The notes under the pieces: model-generated
What the model was told of the DNA's origin: nothing
The model's input: only the letters and a program-made list of their open reading frames with translations
Databases searched by the model: none
Translations under genes and position numbers: made by a program
Shown here: positions 34,996-47,180 of the stretch, in pieces
Layout: the number at the start of each line of letters is the position of its first letter
Numbering within the stretch: position 1 is the stretch's first letter
Origin: Inia geoffrensis
Lineage: Eukaryota > Chordata > Mammalia > Artiodactyla > Iniidae
DNA: 64,000 nucleotides
Direction of reading: 5' to 3'
NCBI GenBank assembly: GCA_036417435.1
Contig: CM070903.1
Coordinates: 1,237,001 to 1,301,000 of the forward strand

Positions 34996-35770
34996 CATAA
35001 GTTCAAACAAACAAGCAAGTATTGGGTGGTAACAAAGAATAAAATAAACGTTCTTCAGTACACACGGATAATAACGATTAAATAAACAAGCAGGGGAGAA
35101 AGAGCAAATTCTCCTTCCTGTAGAAACACTCCAAGTACAAATGCAGAAGGAGTGGAGAAATAGGAAATCAGCACCCAAACCTCTCCACCGGCGGTGGGCT
35201 CAGAAATTAGTGGAGGGAACTTTTAGGAACAAGAAGGTCATTGCAAACACTGAAAGTGTCTCCCAAGATATTTATTAATGACTCTTGCGGTTTTAATCTG
35301 TGTCCATAGGTTCTCTGATGCTCGTCCTTTCCCAAGGTGCAGCCTAGCATCCCTCCCGTGAGTGTGGTCTGGGTCAGTGACCGGCTTCCAGTGAGTAAAG
35401 TGGGGAAAGGGAAAAATGGTAACTTTACTGTGGAGAAGCCAGCAGACGCCCCGTTAATGAGTGACTGGGGTCAACAGCCCCTGTGATGGGATGAGGCCAA
35501 GAACCCCTGATGAGCTGTGACGAGAAGGGCACCCCACCTCTGCGGGGTGCTTGCCAAACACCCCTGACTCTGGTCCAACAGTGAGAAAGCCATCAGACAA
35601 GGTTGAAGTGAGGGATGGTCCACAAACCCCGGGCCAGCGTCCAGGTGCTGGAACACAAGGAGAGCTCAGGAGCTGTGCTCAGGGTGGAGGCGCCTCCAGC
35701 GGGGGACCTACAGCAAGTTCCTGGACAGGAAGGGGCAGGAGAGAGAGCTGCTGAAACTCTATAATGGAGT
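34996..35770 (+). mobile_element. Probable older L1M-type 3' UTR
   Basis: The wording resembles the long 3' UTR of old L1M elements: GCAGGGGAGAAAGAGCAAATTCTCCTTCC, ACACTCCAAGTACAAATGCAGAAGGAGTGG, AAATGGTAACTTTACTGTGGAGAAGCCAGCAGACGC and GAGAAAGCCATCAGACAAGGTTGAAGTGAGGGA. It may be the continuation of, or a second element next to, the L1 at 34,390-34,995. Confidence 0.45.
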
Positions 35771-36955
35771 CTGTGGCTTATTCACTGGGATCACTGGTGG
35801 TACTTCTTCGCATCTACCTGTGGGCTGTGGTCCTGTGCAAGTCCCTCCCCACCCCCGGCAGGGAGGTTGCAGAGGGCCCCGGAGCGCCCCTGGAAGGCTA
35901 AAGTCATCTCAAAATAAAAAGTTCCTAAAAATCTTTCAGACAACAGGTGTTTAGGGAAACAATCTCTTTTTGTAGTGAGTTAGCTTATTCTCGCTAATTT
36001 TGAAGCGAATCCCACGTCTCATCTGTGGTCTGAGACAATTTAAACCAAATCCAAGAGGATTTCGTGTTTCGAAGGGCAGCAAGCCGTAATCTGGGCAATT
36101 GTACCTGAAAATATTTCCTGCTCCCTGGCATTTCGGAACAATGAAATAATTATACTTCCCCAGAAAAGGCCCCGGGGGCCTGAGCGATTTTTTTCTAAAA
36201 CCAGGAATATACTTCTAGGAGCAAAGCGCCTTCCTGAGCCCACATGTTAGCCAGACTCTTTACGCCAAAGGGGGCTCTGTGTTTTGGCAAGACCTGGTTT
36301 TCTTGATTTCCTGTTTCCTGAAGATGCCCCATCTCCCCAGATATGACCCCCCTCGACCCTGGCCGCCCCCGGCGGTCTGCACTGCCGGCCCCACCTGAGC
36401 AGCCAGTGGTCAACCGAGTGCCGCCCACGCAGGGAGCCTTGCTGGGGCTGGGGTCCCAGAGATGCACGGGGGGCGCTCAGCCTCGAGGGACTCCCGGGCT
36501 CCAGGCCACGCAGGTAGGACCTGCTGCGGCCTGTGGGCGAGGTCGGAAGGCACTCACGTGGGCTGAGCTTGTGTCATGAGCCACAGGCCGCGGGGCTTTC
36601 AGAAGCTGTAATCGCCCCATCCCTAGACAAAGCCAGCAAGTCCAGAATTATTACTTCATTTCACAGATGAAGAACGTGAGATTCTGCGCCGGGGGCTTCC
36701 TGTGCGTCTGGGAATGGGCGCTGCTTGCCCCCTCTCCTGGGGGTCGAGGGCTTCCCCTGGATCTCTCCCCAACCCAGACCCCTCAGAGCCCCAGGAAAGG
36801 AGGGCATCTCGGCCCAGACACCACAATGGACGTGCACAGAATGAACGCCCCCCTCTTTCCCCAGATCCTCGTCCCCGAGGGTCCTGAGCTTCCACACGGC
36901 CAAAGCCGGAGCCACCAAGTATGCCAGACACCCCACCCCCTCCCTTGTCCAGTTC
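35771..36955. other. Unique sequence, including an AT-rich candidate conserved block
   Basis: The part at 35,930-36,230 is AT-balanced, non-repetitive and lies between GC-rich blocks. It is listed as a finding. The rest is GC-rich with no recognised gene. The block CATTTCACAGATGAAGAACGTGAGA near 36,658-36,682 hints at a MIR core, which is too short to call. Confidence 0.45.
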
Positions 36956-37565
36956 TGTCCAGTGAGCTCAGCCTCCAATCACTCCGTCCACCGTGCGGTC
37001 TGCAAAACCACCTGGTCCAAGACCCGCTCACCTGGGCGTCAGCCGCTCCTCCACCTGGACCTTCGCACCTTCCCACCCCCCATGCCATGCGATCTCCACC
37101 AGCATCCCAGCACTCAAGACCTTCCCCTGGCTCCCCATGCTGAGGACACTTCCTGGGGTCTCTGGGCCCCTGGCCTCTCCACCAGGGTCCCCGTGCTGCT
37201 CCCTGTTTCTGCTTCACGGACCTCTTTCCTCCCACAGACCTTCCTTCCTGCCACAGGACATTTGCACGTGCTCTTTCCTCCTCCATTCCTCCCACTCTGC
37301 CCTGGGCCTCACCTAAATGTTCTCACGCTGACCCATCACCCCTTCCCCCCCAGCGCCCCGCACTGCTCCCAGGTAGCACCCTGCATGGTTCTCATTAAGT
37401 AACTCTGGGTCCCGCCCTTGGGTGGCATCTGCCCTCTACAGCGTGTTCTGCAGAGGGCAGCTCCATGTGCCCCACCCCTGGCCTGGACTCTAGCCATCCT
37501 CAGCACCTAGGAGAGAACTAGCCACTCAGTGGGAGCTTCACAAATCCTCATGGAATGTCGGGTGA
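36956..37565 (+). mobile_element. L2 LINE 3' end
   Basis: The L2 3' region is recognisable in order: TTCCTTCCTGCCACAGGACATTTGCACGTGCTCTTTCC, CCACTCTGCCCTGGGCCTCACCTAAATGTTCTCACG, a decayed middle, then CAGCACCTAGGAGAGAACTAGCCACTCAGTGGGAGCTTCACAAATCCTCATGGAATG. In L2 these correspond to the 'cctttgcacgtgctgttcc' and 'agtaggcgctcaataaat' zones. The left boundary is approximate. Confidence 0.7.
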
Positions 37566-40500
37566 AAATGGTACAGCAGGCCTTAAACCTGGCTGTTTGA
37601 CTCACAGATCTGAGCTCTTCTTTACATCTAGATGGGGAGGATTAATCTCTCCCAGACAGTCGTGGAGGGAGGGCTTCCTGGAAGAGGTGACATGGTGACA
37701 TGTGAACTGGGCTTTTTGAAGGCTGAACTTACAGTCAGGGAGCAAAGGGTAAGGAAGCAGCCTGTGGACAGAGTCAGCAGCAGTGATGCTTGTGGAATGT
37801 AGCTGAGGTCACTATAGCCAGGGGACAGGGCAGGGGAGGCGGGAAGACAAGAGAAGAAGGACCTCGGTGCCCAGCACATAGCATGGGACTGCAGTGGGAG
37901 TCATCAGAGGTGACTAAGAGAGGCCATGACCCAAGTCTGGAGGGAATGGGTTCTGAATGACGCAGCACAGGGTGGGGGGAAGACCAGGGGCCGGGCGGGG
38001 GGTGGTGGGGGGTGGGTCCCAGGGGTCCAGGGGCCATGAAAGCCGCAGCTGTAGCATTACTGAGCAGAACAGACAGAACCGGGGGTGGGGCAGGGGCAGC
38101 AGATGCTGGGTAACCTGGGAGTTGGACCCGATGAACAAGGCATGTGTGCATCTTGAAGGAAAATTAGAAAATACTGACAGCTGAAATAAGAGAAGTCCAA
38201 GAGAGAGCAATGGGGGCCCCCTTCTCCCCGCAGGGTGTCCCAGGCAGCCTCCCTGCCCATTCTTCCAGAGGGCCCCGAGGCGCCCGAGTGCGGGCTCTGT
38301 GCAGTGCCCCGTCCTGGTGAGCCTCGCCCTGCCTGGGGCGGTGGGTCTCACCCGCAGTGTGTCAGACAGGCAGGGCCCACGGCTGGGGCTCCAGGGAAGG
38401 GGCGAGGCAGGTGGACTCCCAGGCAGTGGCTCTGAGAAGGACCTGTTGGCCTGGGCTCTGGCTTGGAGAGACACGTCGCGTCTTGCCAGACGTCCCTGCG
38501 GGACCCGGCTGAAGGAGGGGTCCTCCGGGGCTTGGCTGGAGAACAAAGCCCCTGTGTGCTGCTTGCGGCCGAGGCCCCGGGGAGGACAGAGCCCCTTTCA
38601 ATGCCAGCCCTGACCCCTCGGTGCCCAAGGCCGGCTCAGCCCTCTGGCTCCCGGGGCAAGCGGCATGCGTGACGCAACTGAGTCAGAAATAGCCGCATGA
38701 CGGGCCATGGCCAGCGGGCAGTCCTGGGAATGGGCTCGGCTCCGTCCAATCGGCTCTGCCTCCAGTCGAGATCAGAGCAGGCCCTCCGACGGGCCAGGCT
38801 GCTCAGAGACCCCAGAGGGCAATGGCTTCATCAGCTAGGCGAGAAGGTGTCTCCAGCAGAGCCTGCTGTGCAGGGGCCAGGGCCAGGTCTGAAGAATCAC
38901 GGGACATGGAGGGTCCAGACCAAGCCCCTCGGAGGGCATGAGGGACCACGGCCCCTAGGGAACCAGAGCCCCCCATGGAGGACAACAGCCCACGGGGGTG
39001 GCATCATGCAGCCAGGTACAGGCAGGATGGAAACCCACGGGCTCTGTCTACCTCGAGCCTGGGAAGAGATCAGCAGCTGCAAGTACAGAGTCAGCGCCAC
39101 GGCCCCCGTGGTGCTGCGCAGGAGGGTCCTTGCTGAGTTAGGTCAGGAATACAAATGTCTGAACGAGCGGTGGGGAAACAGGCGTCTTGCCCAGGACGTG
39201 CCCTTGTGCAGGTTGGAAGGGCCTGTGTGAAGGCTCTGTGTGGGCAGCCACCCCCAGCCCCAACCTGCTCAGCCCCAATGGCCCAGGCATCGGCCACACG
39301 GCACCAGACTCCCCGTGGACATGAAGCTGGAAGCCCCCCGCAGGCGGAGGGCTGTGGCCTGATCCTAGGGACAAGGTCGGATGTGACAGTGGTGCGGCCG
39401 GGACGAGGCTCTCAGGAAACGGGGCGTTTAGTCTGAGGGAGAGAAGGCGCTGGCCCTGCCCGGGCTGCAGCCCTGCCTCTTCGGACACACGACCTTCTCT
39501 AACTGCCCCCGGGGCCTGTCCCTCCACCCACAGGAGGACCTTCCCTGTGGCCCGGCCGCCCGGAGCCCCGCCGTGCTCTGGCCCTCCGCAGCCCCAGGTC
39601 TCACACAACTTGGAAATGTGTGTTATTAACTTCTTCATCCCCCCTCAACCCCGCCCCGGGTCCTCTGTGATGGATCTCGGTCACAGCTTAGGGGCTGGCT
39701 TGATGGGTCTGCGGCAGGTGGGAGACAGGCCAGGCTGGGGCACTGCGGTTAGGGGGAGGGGGCCTGGGGGGCGGGACCGCGGCTTCAGGCGGGAAGGCAG
39801 GAGGACGGAGGGAGTGAGGGGGCCTGGGGGAGCGAGGCGCCAGCCAGAGCGGATCTCGGGGCACAGCTGGAAGAAGACAGCACGTGCCCTGCTCCTGGGT
39901 CCACTGACCTCACCCACACCACGCCGCGAGCTGATCCTGCCCCAGGCCTCAGTGACCCCTCCCCGCCCCCCTGGGGGGCCCCAGGGCCCATCCCTGAGTC
40001 TGTCCGGGGAGGCTCTGTCTCCTGCCTGCCCCTGCCCATCCATCAGCAAGCCCCGATGCTGCACCTCCCTAACCCTTCCAGAATCCGGCCCCCAGCACCT
40101 TTCTCCCCCTACAAGTCCCCCTGCCTCCCCCCGCATCCCCCCACCTCCTCCTCCCAAAGGCAGCCAGGTGTTTAAGCCGGTGGGGTCTCAGCTCCTCTCA
40201 AGCCCTCTGCAGGGGGCCTTTCTTCAGAGGAAACCGCAAAGCCCTCGGGGGCGGCTGCCAGCCCCGGTGCCTCTGACACAGCCCACACTCTGAGGGCCGG
40301 GCCCTGGAGTCTGTGCCTTTCCCGTCCCCATTCCCGAGCCAAGTGTCCCGATGTCTGCCAGGACGGGCCCTCACTCGTCAGCGTCTGAGCCGTGTCCCCC
40401 CCTGCGCTGGCTCTGCCGCCTCCCTGCTTGAGCCCTCACTGGACTGCTTTGCTTCCCCGGGACGGTCTGGCTCCCGGCCACCCTCTCCCCGAGCGCAGGC

Positions 40501-43500
40501 TCCCCGTTCACTGCCGTCCCCCACAATCCTGCTGTGCCTGGGGCAGGGCGGGCCTGTGGTCGGTGTCGGCTGAAGGACCGAACAGGCCAGGGAACAGCAG
40601 GTTTGGAAGGGGGAAGGGGGAGGGGGATTCTTCTGGATGAGCCCTGCTAGGCGGCCGCCCAGGGGTGGGTGGTGCCCTGGAGGCTGACCGTCAGCCCAGC
40701 ACGGCAGCACCCAACCTGTCGTGGGAAAGAAGGTGCGCAGTGTTCCCACAGAGAGCAGGTGAGAAGCGCCTGGTGACCCTGGTGACCCCAGCCTGCGATC
40801 CAGCAAGGAGGGGTGATCCCAGCACCCCTGAGAGGCCCAGGGCCCAGCCCACATGGCCCTGCCAGGACCCCCTTGGGTGGCTGGGATGGCAGTGAGCATC
40901 CTCCAGGACGATAACTCAGGACCTCAGTGCCGGCGGGCAACCTCCCTGCAGGCGGGCCAGCGTCTGCCAGACACTCAGGGACTTCTCATCCCGAGGTTCC
41001 CCCAGAACGAGAGGAACACGCAAGGCCAGCTTCCCACGAAGGGCTGCCCCTATTTGGCTGAAATCCTTGCTGAGCACCTTCTTAGTGCCTCAAGCACCTC
41101 AGGAGTCCGCGGGCTACAACAGGGCGGTTCACATCATAAGGACAACATGGCAATGGTGTGCAAAGGTCACAAGGGCATCTCATAAGAGCAGCACCTTCTA
41201 GACCATAATCATCAAGCTGGGGATTTTGACACCATGAAAGCCCAGGCACCTCCGTTAGCCACTGGCTGGTGAGGGAGGGGCAGGGTGGACACCCCCTAGC
41301 CAGTGCTGAGCCCACACAGGCCAGCCAGGCCTGGAGGGGGCACAGCATTGTGAGCACCTGGATTGTGAAAGGCCTGGAGAATGGTCTGTGGCTCGGGGGA
41401 GGGGGAGGGAGGACAGCGGGATTCCTGGCCCAGGCAGTCAGCGCCCAGCCGGTCAGTGGTCAGCCAGGTGAGTTGAGCGTTTGCGATCGCACCAAAGAAG
41501 TAGCCCCAAGGATCGTGCTCCGGGTGTAATGTCTGCTGGCTGCATGCGGCCTTGGGCCAGTCCCTCCGTGGGCGGGGGATGCTCTGGCACCCGGGACGCA
41601 GCCGCCAGCGAAGCAGACACAGATCCCCAGCCACCCAGGAGCAGGGGGCGAGCCACGAGCCCTACGCCTCACACACAGGTAGCGCGTGTCCTGTATTACA
41701 GGTGATGTGTGCTGCAGAGAAGGGGGACTGGGAGGGGTGGGGATAGCCTGATGGAGAGGGTACAGATGAGCAGGACCGGAGGTGGTGTGCAGGGGGCTGG
41801 GGGCTCCCAAGCTCATACCATGTGGAGTCGTGGGCATCCACCTGGGTCTCCTAGGACACCAGCTCTGAGGCCCAGCCACGTGCTGGGAGAAGCAAGAATC
41901 ACGTGGAGTGGCCTCGCGTGGGTACGTCGGCCCTGCAGCCTGGGCTGAGCCCACACCCGACAGCCGCCATGGCCTGAGTCCCCGCGAGGGAGCCGTCTCA
42001 GAGCCTGGACTCCGGGGGTCCCCGCCCCGCCGAGCCAGTCAGCTGACAGAGCCCAGAGAGCAGGTGCTGCCAGGGCTGAGCCGCGTCTCTAAGGGGCTCC
42101 TGGTGATGCCAGGGGCCGCCTGGCGGGGTCCAGAGGGCTCAGCCTAAAACCGGGGACGAGGGGAGGGGCCAACCAGTCCCTGCCACCTGCTGTTCCTCGC
42201 TCATCCCGTGAACACACTTGGGAAGCACCTCGTGTGCTTTCCTCACCCCGTGTCCCGGGCCTGCCACACGCAGGTGGTCACGCCACACGCCTGGGCAGCT
42301 GCCACCGCAGGACCATGCTGGGCATGGCTGCACGGCCGCCTGGGCACGGCTGGTGTGAGAGCCACCTCCGCCCGCCATGCGGGGCCCCGACGACAACCCG
42401 CCACTCACTCGCGTGTTCCTCCTGTTGTTTGCACATTGGACACCCAGCGCCAGCAGAGCGCCACGGGCGCCAGGCTCAAGGCCACAGCCGGGCTCCAGCC
42501 ATAAACCCTCTCTGGGAAGACGTTACAACCTGGTCCTGGTCTCACGTTTCTAGCGCCATGTTTTTCCCGACCCCCTTTGAAAAGAAGAGCAGAAATGATG
42601 GGGTGACCCGGTTCCGGCATGTCCTCCTGGGGACACATCCAGACAAGCCGGGCCCCGGCCCTGCACAGCGGGCGAGGGGAATGCACACATCTCAGGAAAC
42701 ACCTCGCCAGGCTCACTCACTGGGCCATGTCTCCCCGGTGAATGACTGGCCATCAAGTTATGTTTTTGAACCGCTGAGATACATGTATTATTTGGGCCCA
42801 AGCCAGGTGTTCCGGTAAAAGAGATTCTAAAAATAAGCCGGAACCAGTGACTTCTACGGCTGAGTCTGCAAATGTCGGTGACTCAGCTAGGGCCACAGGC
42901 ACTTCATATAAGGGTGTGGAGGGCCAGCCTGGCCAGCTGGGGGCCCTGCTCCCCACTTCTCTCCTGAGGGCCCCCAAGGGGCAGATGTTGGTTAAATTTC
43001 ATTTAAACCTCAGGAGAGCATCATTGGAGACAGGAGGGAATTTGGACCGCCAGGTCAAGTGGGTAAGGGCGGGGAGGACTCTGCAGCCATCAGGCCCGGA
43101 CGCAGGCCGGGATGCAGAGCAGACCTCGGGTTCAGACAGCACCAGGCTGCCTTATAAGGAGCTCCCGGGGCCTCCTCACAAGCTCCCAGAATAGCCTCCT
43201 GGCTTGGCCTTTGGACGGGCTGGCGCCAGGGTCCCAAGGAGAGTGCTGGAGAGGCCAGATCAGAGGCTGGTCCAGCGCAGACTCGCTTCTTTCCTCCTGG
43301 GGGCCGCGAGGAGGGAGGGGAGGGAGGGGGGAGAGGGACAGGCGCCGCAGGCCCGCAGATGCAGACGTGGGCTATTGTCCCGGCCCCACCTGGGCCGGTC
43401 GCTGCCCACCGGGCACTGCTCGGTGCAGACGGGGCCAGACCAGGGCCTCTGAGCCTCTTCCGAGCCATGGTCCCTCTGGCCGTCTGGAGTAGCCTGTTTG

Positions 43501-44620
43501 CTCTCAGACGCTGTTTTAAAATGCATAAAACCAAGCACAAAGGATTATAAACCAGTCGTGTTGACACACAGCCTCGGCACATCTCGCGGTGTGTGCTTCC
43601 CCACCGGGGCACTAGATAGCAGTGTCCAGCTGAGTCCAGAAGCCACCGCCACGTTCGTGCATCCAGTGTTGCAAACACCGGATCCCACCCAGGAACCCTG
43701 GTGAGAGACCCCCGGCGGGCTGGGGTCTCGAGTTTTCAGATCTGACACCTTGGAGGGCTTTGTCACATGAAAGACTCAAACCCACTTCCTGTCTGTCTAC
43801 CTGTTTCCACCTGCACACACGCTCACACTCACATTTGCACCAACACAGGCTTGACCATGCTGGTGTTCGCTCACACACACTCACACCCTCCCCCTGCCCT
43901 GACACCACCCCTCTCACTCAAGGCCTGGTGCCCCTTCCTGGCTTCTGTGCCCATGAAAGGCCAGCCGTCTGGTGCCCTCTGACCCTGGCCTGACTCAGAA
44001 ACGAGTCATCGACAGCCCCGCTTTCCCTTCCACCCAAGGAAGGCCGCCCAGTGCCCGGGTTCTGCAGGACGTTGAGCCACGTCCTGTCCAGCTGGCCACT
44101 GGCCATTCGGGACAGGGGGGCAGTGACTCCACCTCAGGATAGGAGGGACCCCAAATCCCGGAGCCCAGCCTCGGAGAAGTGTCAGGGTGCACACAGACCC
44201 TGAGGGGGTCCCAGAGCACAGGTTATGCTGAATAGATGCAGGAGTGGGGGCTGGGCAAAGGTGAGGCTTGAGGGGGCACAGGGGTGAGGGTAGGAGGGGC
44301 TGGGGTGGGGCTGGAGGGGACCCTCCTCCCCTTCTGCTGGTCACGTCATTGGTTTTACATATTTTTTGAGTGATGTGAGGAATGGTCTGACTCCACCAGT
44401 ATAATTATTCCATTTATTCCATTCTTCCATCCTCTCTCCTTATTTGAGATGCCCTTCCCCCCGTGTACAGAATTCCCACAGATGCAGGAAACTTTTTCTG
44501 CGTTCTCGATTCTGTCCCATTGAGTTATTTCTTTATTCCTGTAACCAAAAATCCCTGTTTATTTACTCCGGTTTTCTTATGTGTCCAGATGTCTATTAAG
44601 ACAATTTCTTCTTCTTAGTT
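37566..44620. other. Long GC-rich unique block, no gene recognised
   Basis: Seven kilobases of GC-rich DNA hold several long but overlapping frames, for example + 39,547-40,293 (248 codons, Pro/Ser/Arg-rich) and - 37,914-38,546. None shows a known domain. The 37,640-38,130 part has the texture of a decayed ancient repeat (GAGGGCTTCCTGGAAGAGGTGACATGG) that I cannot name. G-run clusters and a possible regulatory patch are listed as findings. Confidence 0.5.
43806..43895. repeat. Degenerate CA/CTCACA-rich tract
   Basis: Interspersed CACACACGCTCACACTCACA and CTCACACACACTCACACC segments. It is a weak imperfect repeat. Confidence 0.55.
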
Positions 44621-44621
44621 G

Positions 44622-44661
44622 GTTGGTTGTTGTTGTTGTTTTGGGGTTTTTTTTTTTTTAA
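44622..44661. repeat. (GTT)n and poly-T tract
   Basis: GGTTGGTTGTTGTTGTTGTTTTGGGG followed by 13 T. This is probably the reversed poly-A tail region of the old antisense L1 that starts just to the right. Confidence 0.7.
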
Positions 44662-44862
44662 ATAGCCTTTCAGGGAAGTTTTAGGTTCGCTGCAAATTGT
44701 GCAAGAGGTGTGGAGATTCTCCATAGACTTCGTGCTCCCGCACCCACATAGTTTACCAAATTTTCAATGTCCCCCACCAGAGTGCAGTGTTTACAGTCAA
44801 TGTACTTATAGCGACACATCGTAATCACGCAGAGTCCTTAGTTTACATCAGGTTCACTCTTT
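44655..44862 (-). mobile_element. Old L1 3' UTR, antisense, left part
   Basis: The reverse of an old L1 3' UTR reads AATAGCCTTTCAGGGAAGTTTTAGGTTCGCTGCAAATTGTGC, then GGAGATTCTCCATAGACTTC, then AGTTTACATCAGGTTCACTC. It is interrupted by a younger L1 and resumes near 45,668 with GTTGTACATTCTGTGGG, which follows directly in the family sequence. Confidence 0.75.
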
Positions 44863-45667
44863 TTTTTTTTTATGGCAATGACTTTTTATTTTATTTTATT
44901 TTATACATCTTTATTGGAGTATAATTGCTTTACAATGGTGTGTTAGTTTCTGTTTTATAACAAAGTGAATCAGTTATACATATACATATGTTCCCATATC
45001 TCTTCCCTCTTGCGTCTCCCTCCCTCCCACCCTCCCTATCCCACCCCTCTAGGTGGTCACAAAGCACCGAGCTGATCTCCCTGTGCCATGCGGCTGCTTC
45101 CCACTAGCTATCTATTTTACGATTGGTAGTGAATACATGTCCATGCCACTCTCTCACTTTGTCCCAGCTTACCCTTCCCCCTCCCCGTGTCCTCAGGTCT
45201 ATTCTCTAGTAGGTCTGTGTCTTTATTCTTGTCCTGCCCCTAGGTTCTTCAGACCTTTTTTTTTTTTTAGATTCCATACATATGTGTTAGCATATGGTAT
45301 TTGTTTTTTTCTCTCTGACTTACTTCACTCTGTATGACAGACTCTAGGTCCATCCACCTCACTACAAATAACTCAATTTCATTTCTTTTTGTGGCTGAGT
45401 AATATTCCATTGTATATCTGTGCCACATCTTCTTTATCCATTCATCTGTTGATGGACATTTAGGTTGCTTCCACATCCTGGCTATTGTAAATAGTGCTGC
45501 AATGAACATTGTGGTACATGACTCTTTTTGAATTATGGTTTTCTCAGGTTATATGTCCAGTAGTGGGATTGCTGGGTCATATGGTAGTTCTATTTGTAGT
45601 TTTTTAAGGAACCTCCATACTGTTCTCCATAGTGGCTGTAGCAATTTACATTCCCACCAACAGTGCA
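44860..45667 (-). mobile_element. Young-type L1, 5'-truncated, antisense, nested
   Basis: This is an antisense 3' end of the same L1 family as the full-length copy at 54,342-61,738. It runs from poly-T and (TTTTA)n through CTTTATTGGAGTATAATTGCTTTACAATGG and GGTCACAAAGCACCGAGCTGATCTCC to CATTCCCACCAACAGTGCA. On the - strand, 45,509-45,267 still encodes the ORF2 C-terminus ([19 protein letters not shown]). It is truncated in ORF2 and inserted in an older L1. I see no clear target duplication. Confidence 0.88.
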
Positions 45668-47180
45668 GGGTGTTGTACATTCTGTGGGTTTTGACAAGTG
45701 TACAGTGACATGTATCTACCCTTATAGGATCCCACAGGACAGTTTCACTGCCCTAAAAATACCCTGCACTCCAGCTGTTCACCCCTCCCTCCCCCCAACC
45801 CTGTGGCAGCCACTGATCTTTTTACTGTTTCATAGATACGCCTTTCCAGAACGTCATAGAATGAAATCATATAGTATGTAGCCTTTTCAGATTGGCTTGT
45901 TTCACTTAATAATATACATTCAAGTTTTCTCCACATCTTTTCATGGCCTGATAACTCATTTCTTTTTAGCACTGAATAAGATTTCATTGTCGGGATGGAC
46001 CACAGTTTATTTATCCATTTACCTACTGAAAGACATCTTGGTTGCCTCCTAGCTTTGAGAATTGTGAATAAAGCTGCTATAAATATCCTTGTGTATGAAC
46101 ATAGTTTTCAACTATTTTGTATAAATACCATGGGGCATGATTGCTGAATCCTATATTGAGTGTGTTTAGGTTTATAGGAAACCGCCAAACTGTCTTCCAA
46201 AGTGGCTGCCCCATTCTGCATTCCCACCAGCAGTGATGAGAGTTCCTGTTGCTCCACAGCCTCGCCAGCATTTGATGTTGCCTGTGTTCTGGATTTTGGA
46301 TGTCCTAATAGGTGTGTAGTGGTAACTCATCATTGTTATTTAATTTAATTTAATTTAATTTAGTTTCCCTGATGACTGCTGATGTGGGGCGTCTTTCCAT
46401 ATGCTGATTGGGCATGTGTATATCTTCTTTGGTGATATGTCTGTTCATGTCTTTTGTCCATTTTTTTAAATCTCATTGTTGAGTTTCAAGTGTTCTTAGT
46501 ATATTTTGGGTAGCAGTCCTGTATCTGATACATGTTTTGCGAATTTTTTCTCCCAGTCTGTGGCTTGTCTTCTCATTCTCTTAACACTGTCTTTTGGAGA
46601 ACAGAAGTTTTTCATTTTAAGGAGGTCCCACTTGTCAATTCTTTCATTAATTATCCCTATGGTGTTGCATCTAAAAAGTCATTGCCAAATCCAAGGTCAT
46701 CAAGAGTCTCTCCCATGCTATCTTCTAGGAGATCCATAGTTTTGCATTTTACATTTAGGTCTGTGATCCGTTGTGAGTTAATTGTTGTGAAGGGATTTGT
46801 TGAAAAGTCTGCCGTTGCTTCTTGGTTTTGCCTTTGCTCCTTTATCAAGGATCAGGTGACACTATCTGCACAGGGCTCTCTGTTCTGCTCCACTGCTCTA
46901 TTTGTCTGTCTCTCCCCCAATACCACACTGTGTTGATTACCATAGCTTTGGAGTAGGTTTTGAAGTCAGATACTGTCACTCCTCCAACTTTGTTCCCCTT
47001 CAGTATTGAGTTGCCTTCCTCGTTACTTTTCAGAACTGTCTTGGTTCTTCTTATATATACACTTAGTGTTTCTAATTGTCGGGTTCCATCAAAAACTGGG
47101 GGGAATTTGGCTAAGGTATGGGGGAATTATTGCTTTTAATGTATGAATCAGTATCGGGAGAGCTGATATGTCTGTAGTTG
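45668..47180 (-). mobile_element. Old L1 3' UTR and ORF2 C-terminal half, antisense, right part
   Basis: The older host L1 continues through its 3' UTR (GTTGTACATTCTGTGGGTTTTGACAAG) and then ORF2 in reverse. The landmarks are CAAAGTGGCTGCCCCATTCTGCATTCCCACCAGCAGTGATGAGAG and CTTTTGGAGAACAGAAGTTTTTCATTTTAAGGAGGTCCCACTTGTC. The TTTGATGTTGCC zone and GATTACCATAGCTTTGGAGTAGG are also present. A (TTTAA)5 run at 46,338-46,362 is a local expansion. All frames are broken, and it fades near 47,180. Confidence 0.83.
46338..46363. repeat. (TTTAA)n microsatellite
   Basis: About five units of TTTAA inside the old L1. Confidence 0.85.

Noticed and set aside
37640..38130. Possible ancient repeat with wording similar to a patch near 53,090-53,260
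   Set aside because: The resemblance is only general phrasing and I could not align the two reliably or name a family.
39547..40293. 248-codon Pro/Ser/Arg-rich open frame on +
   Set aside because: Low stop-codon density in GC-rich DNA explains it. A 158-codon frame overlaps it on the - strand, and nothing in it resembles a known protein.
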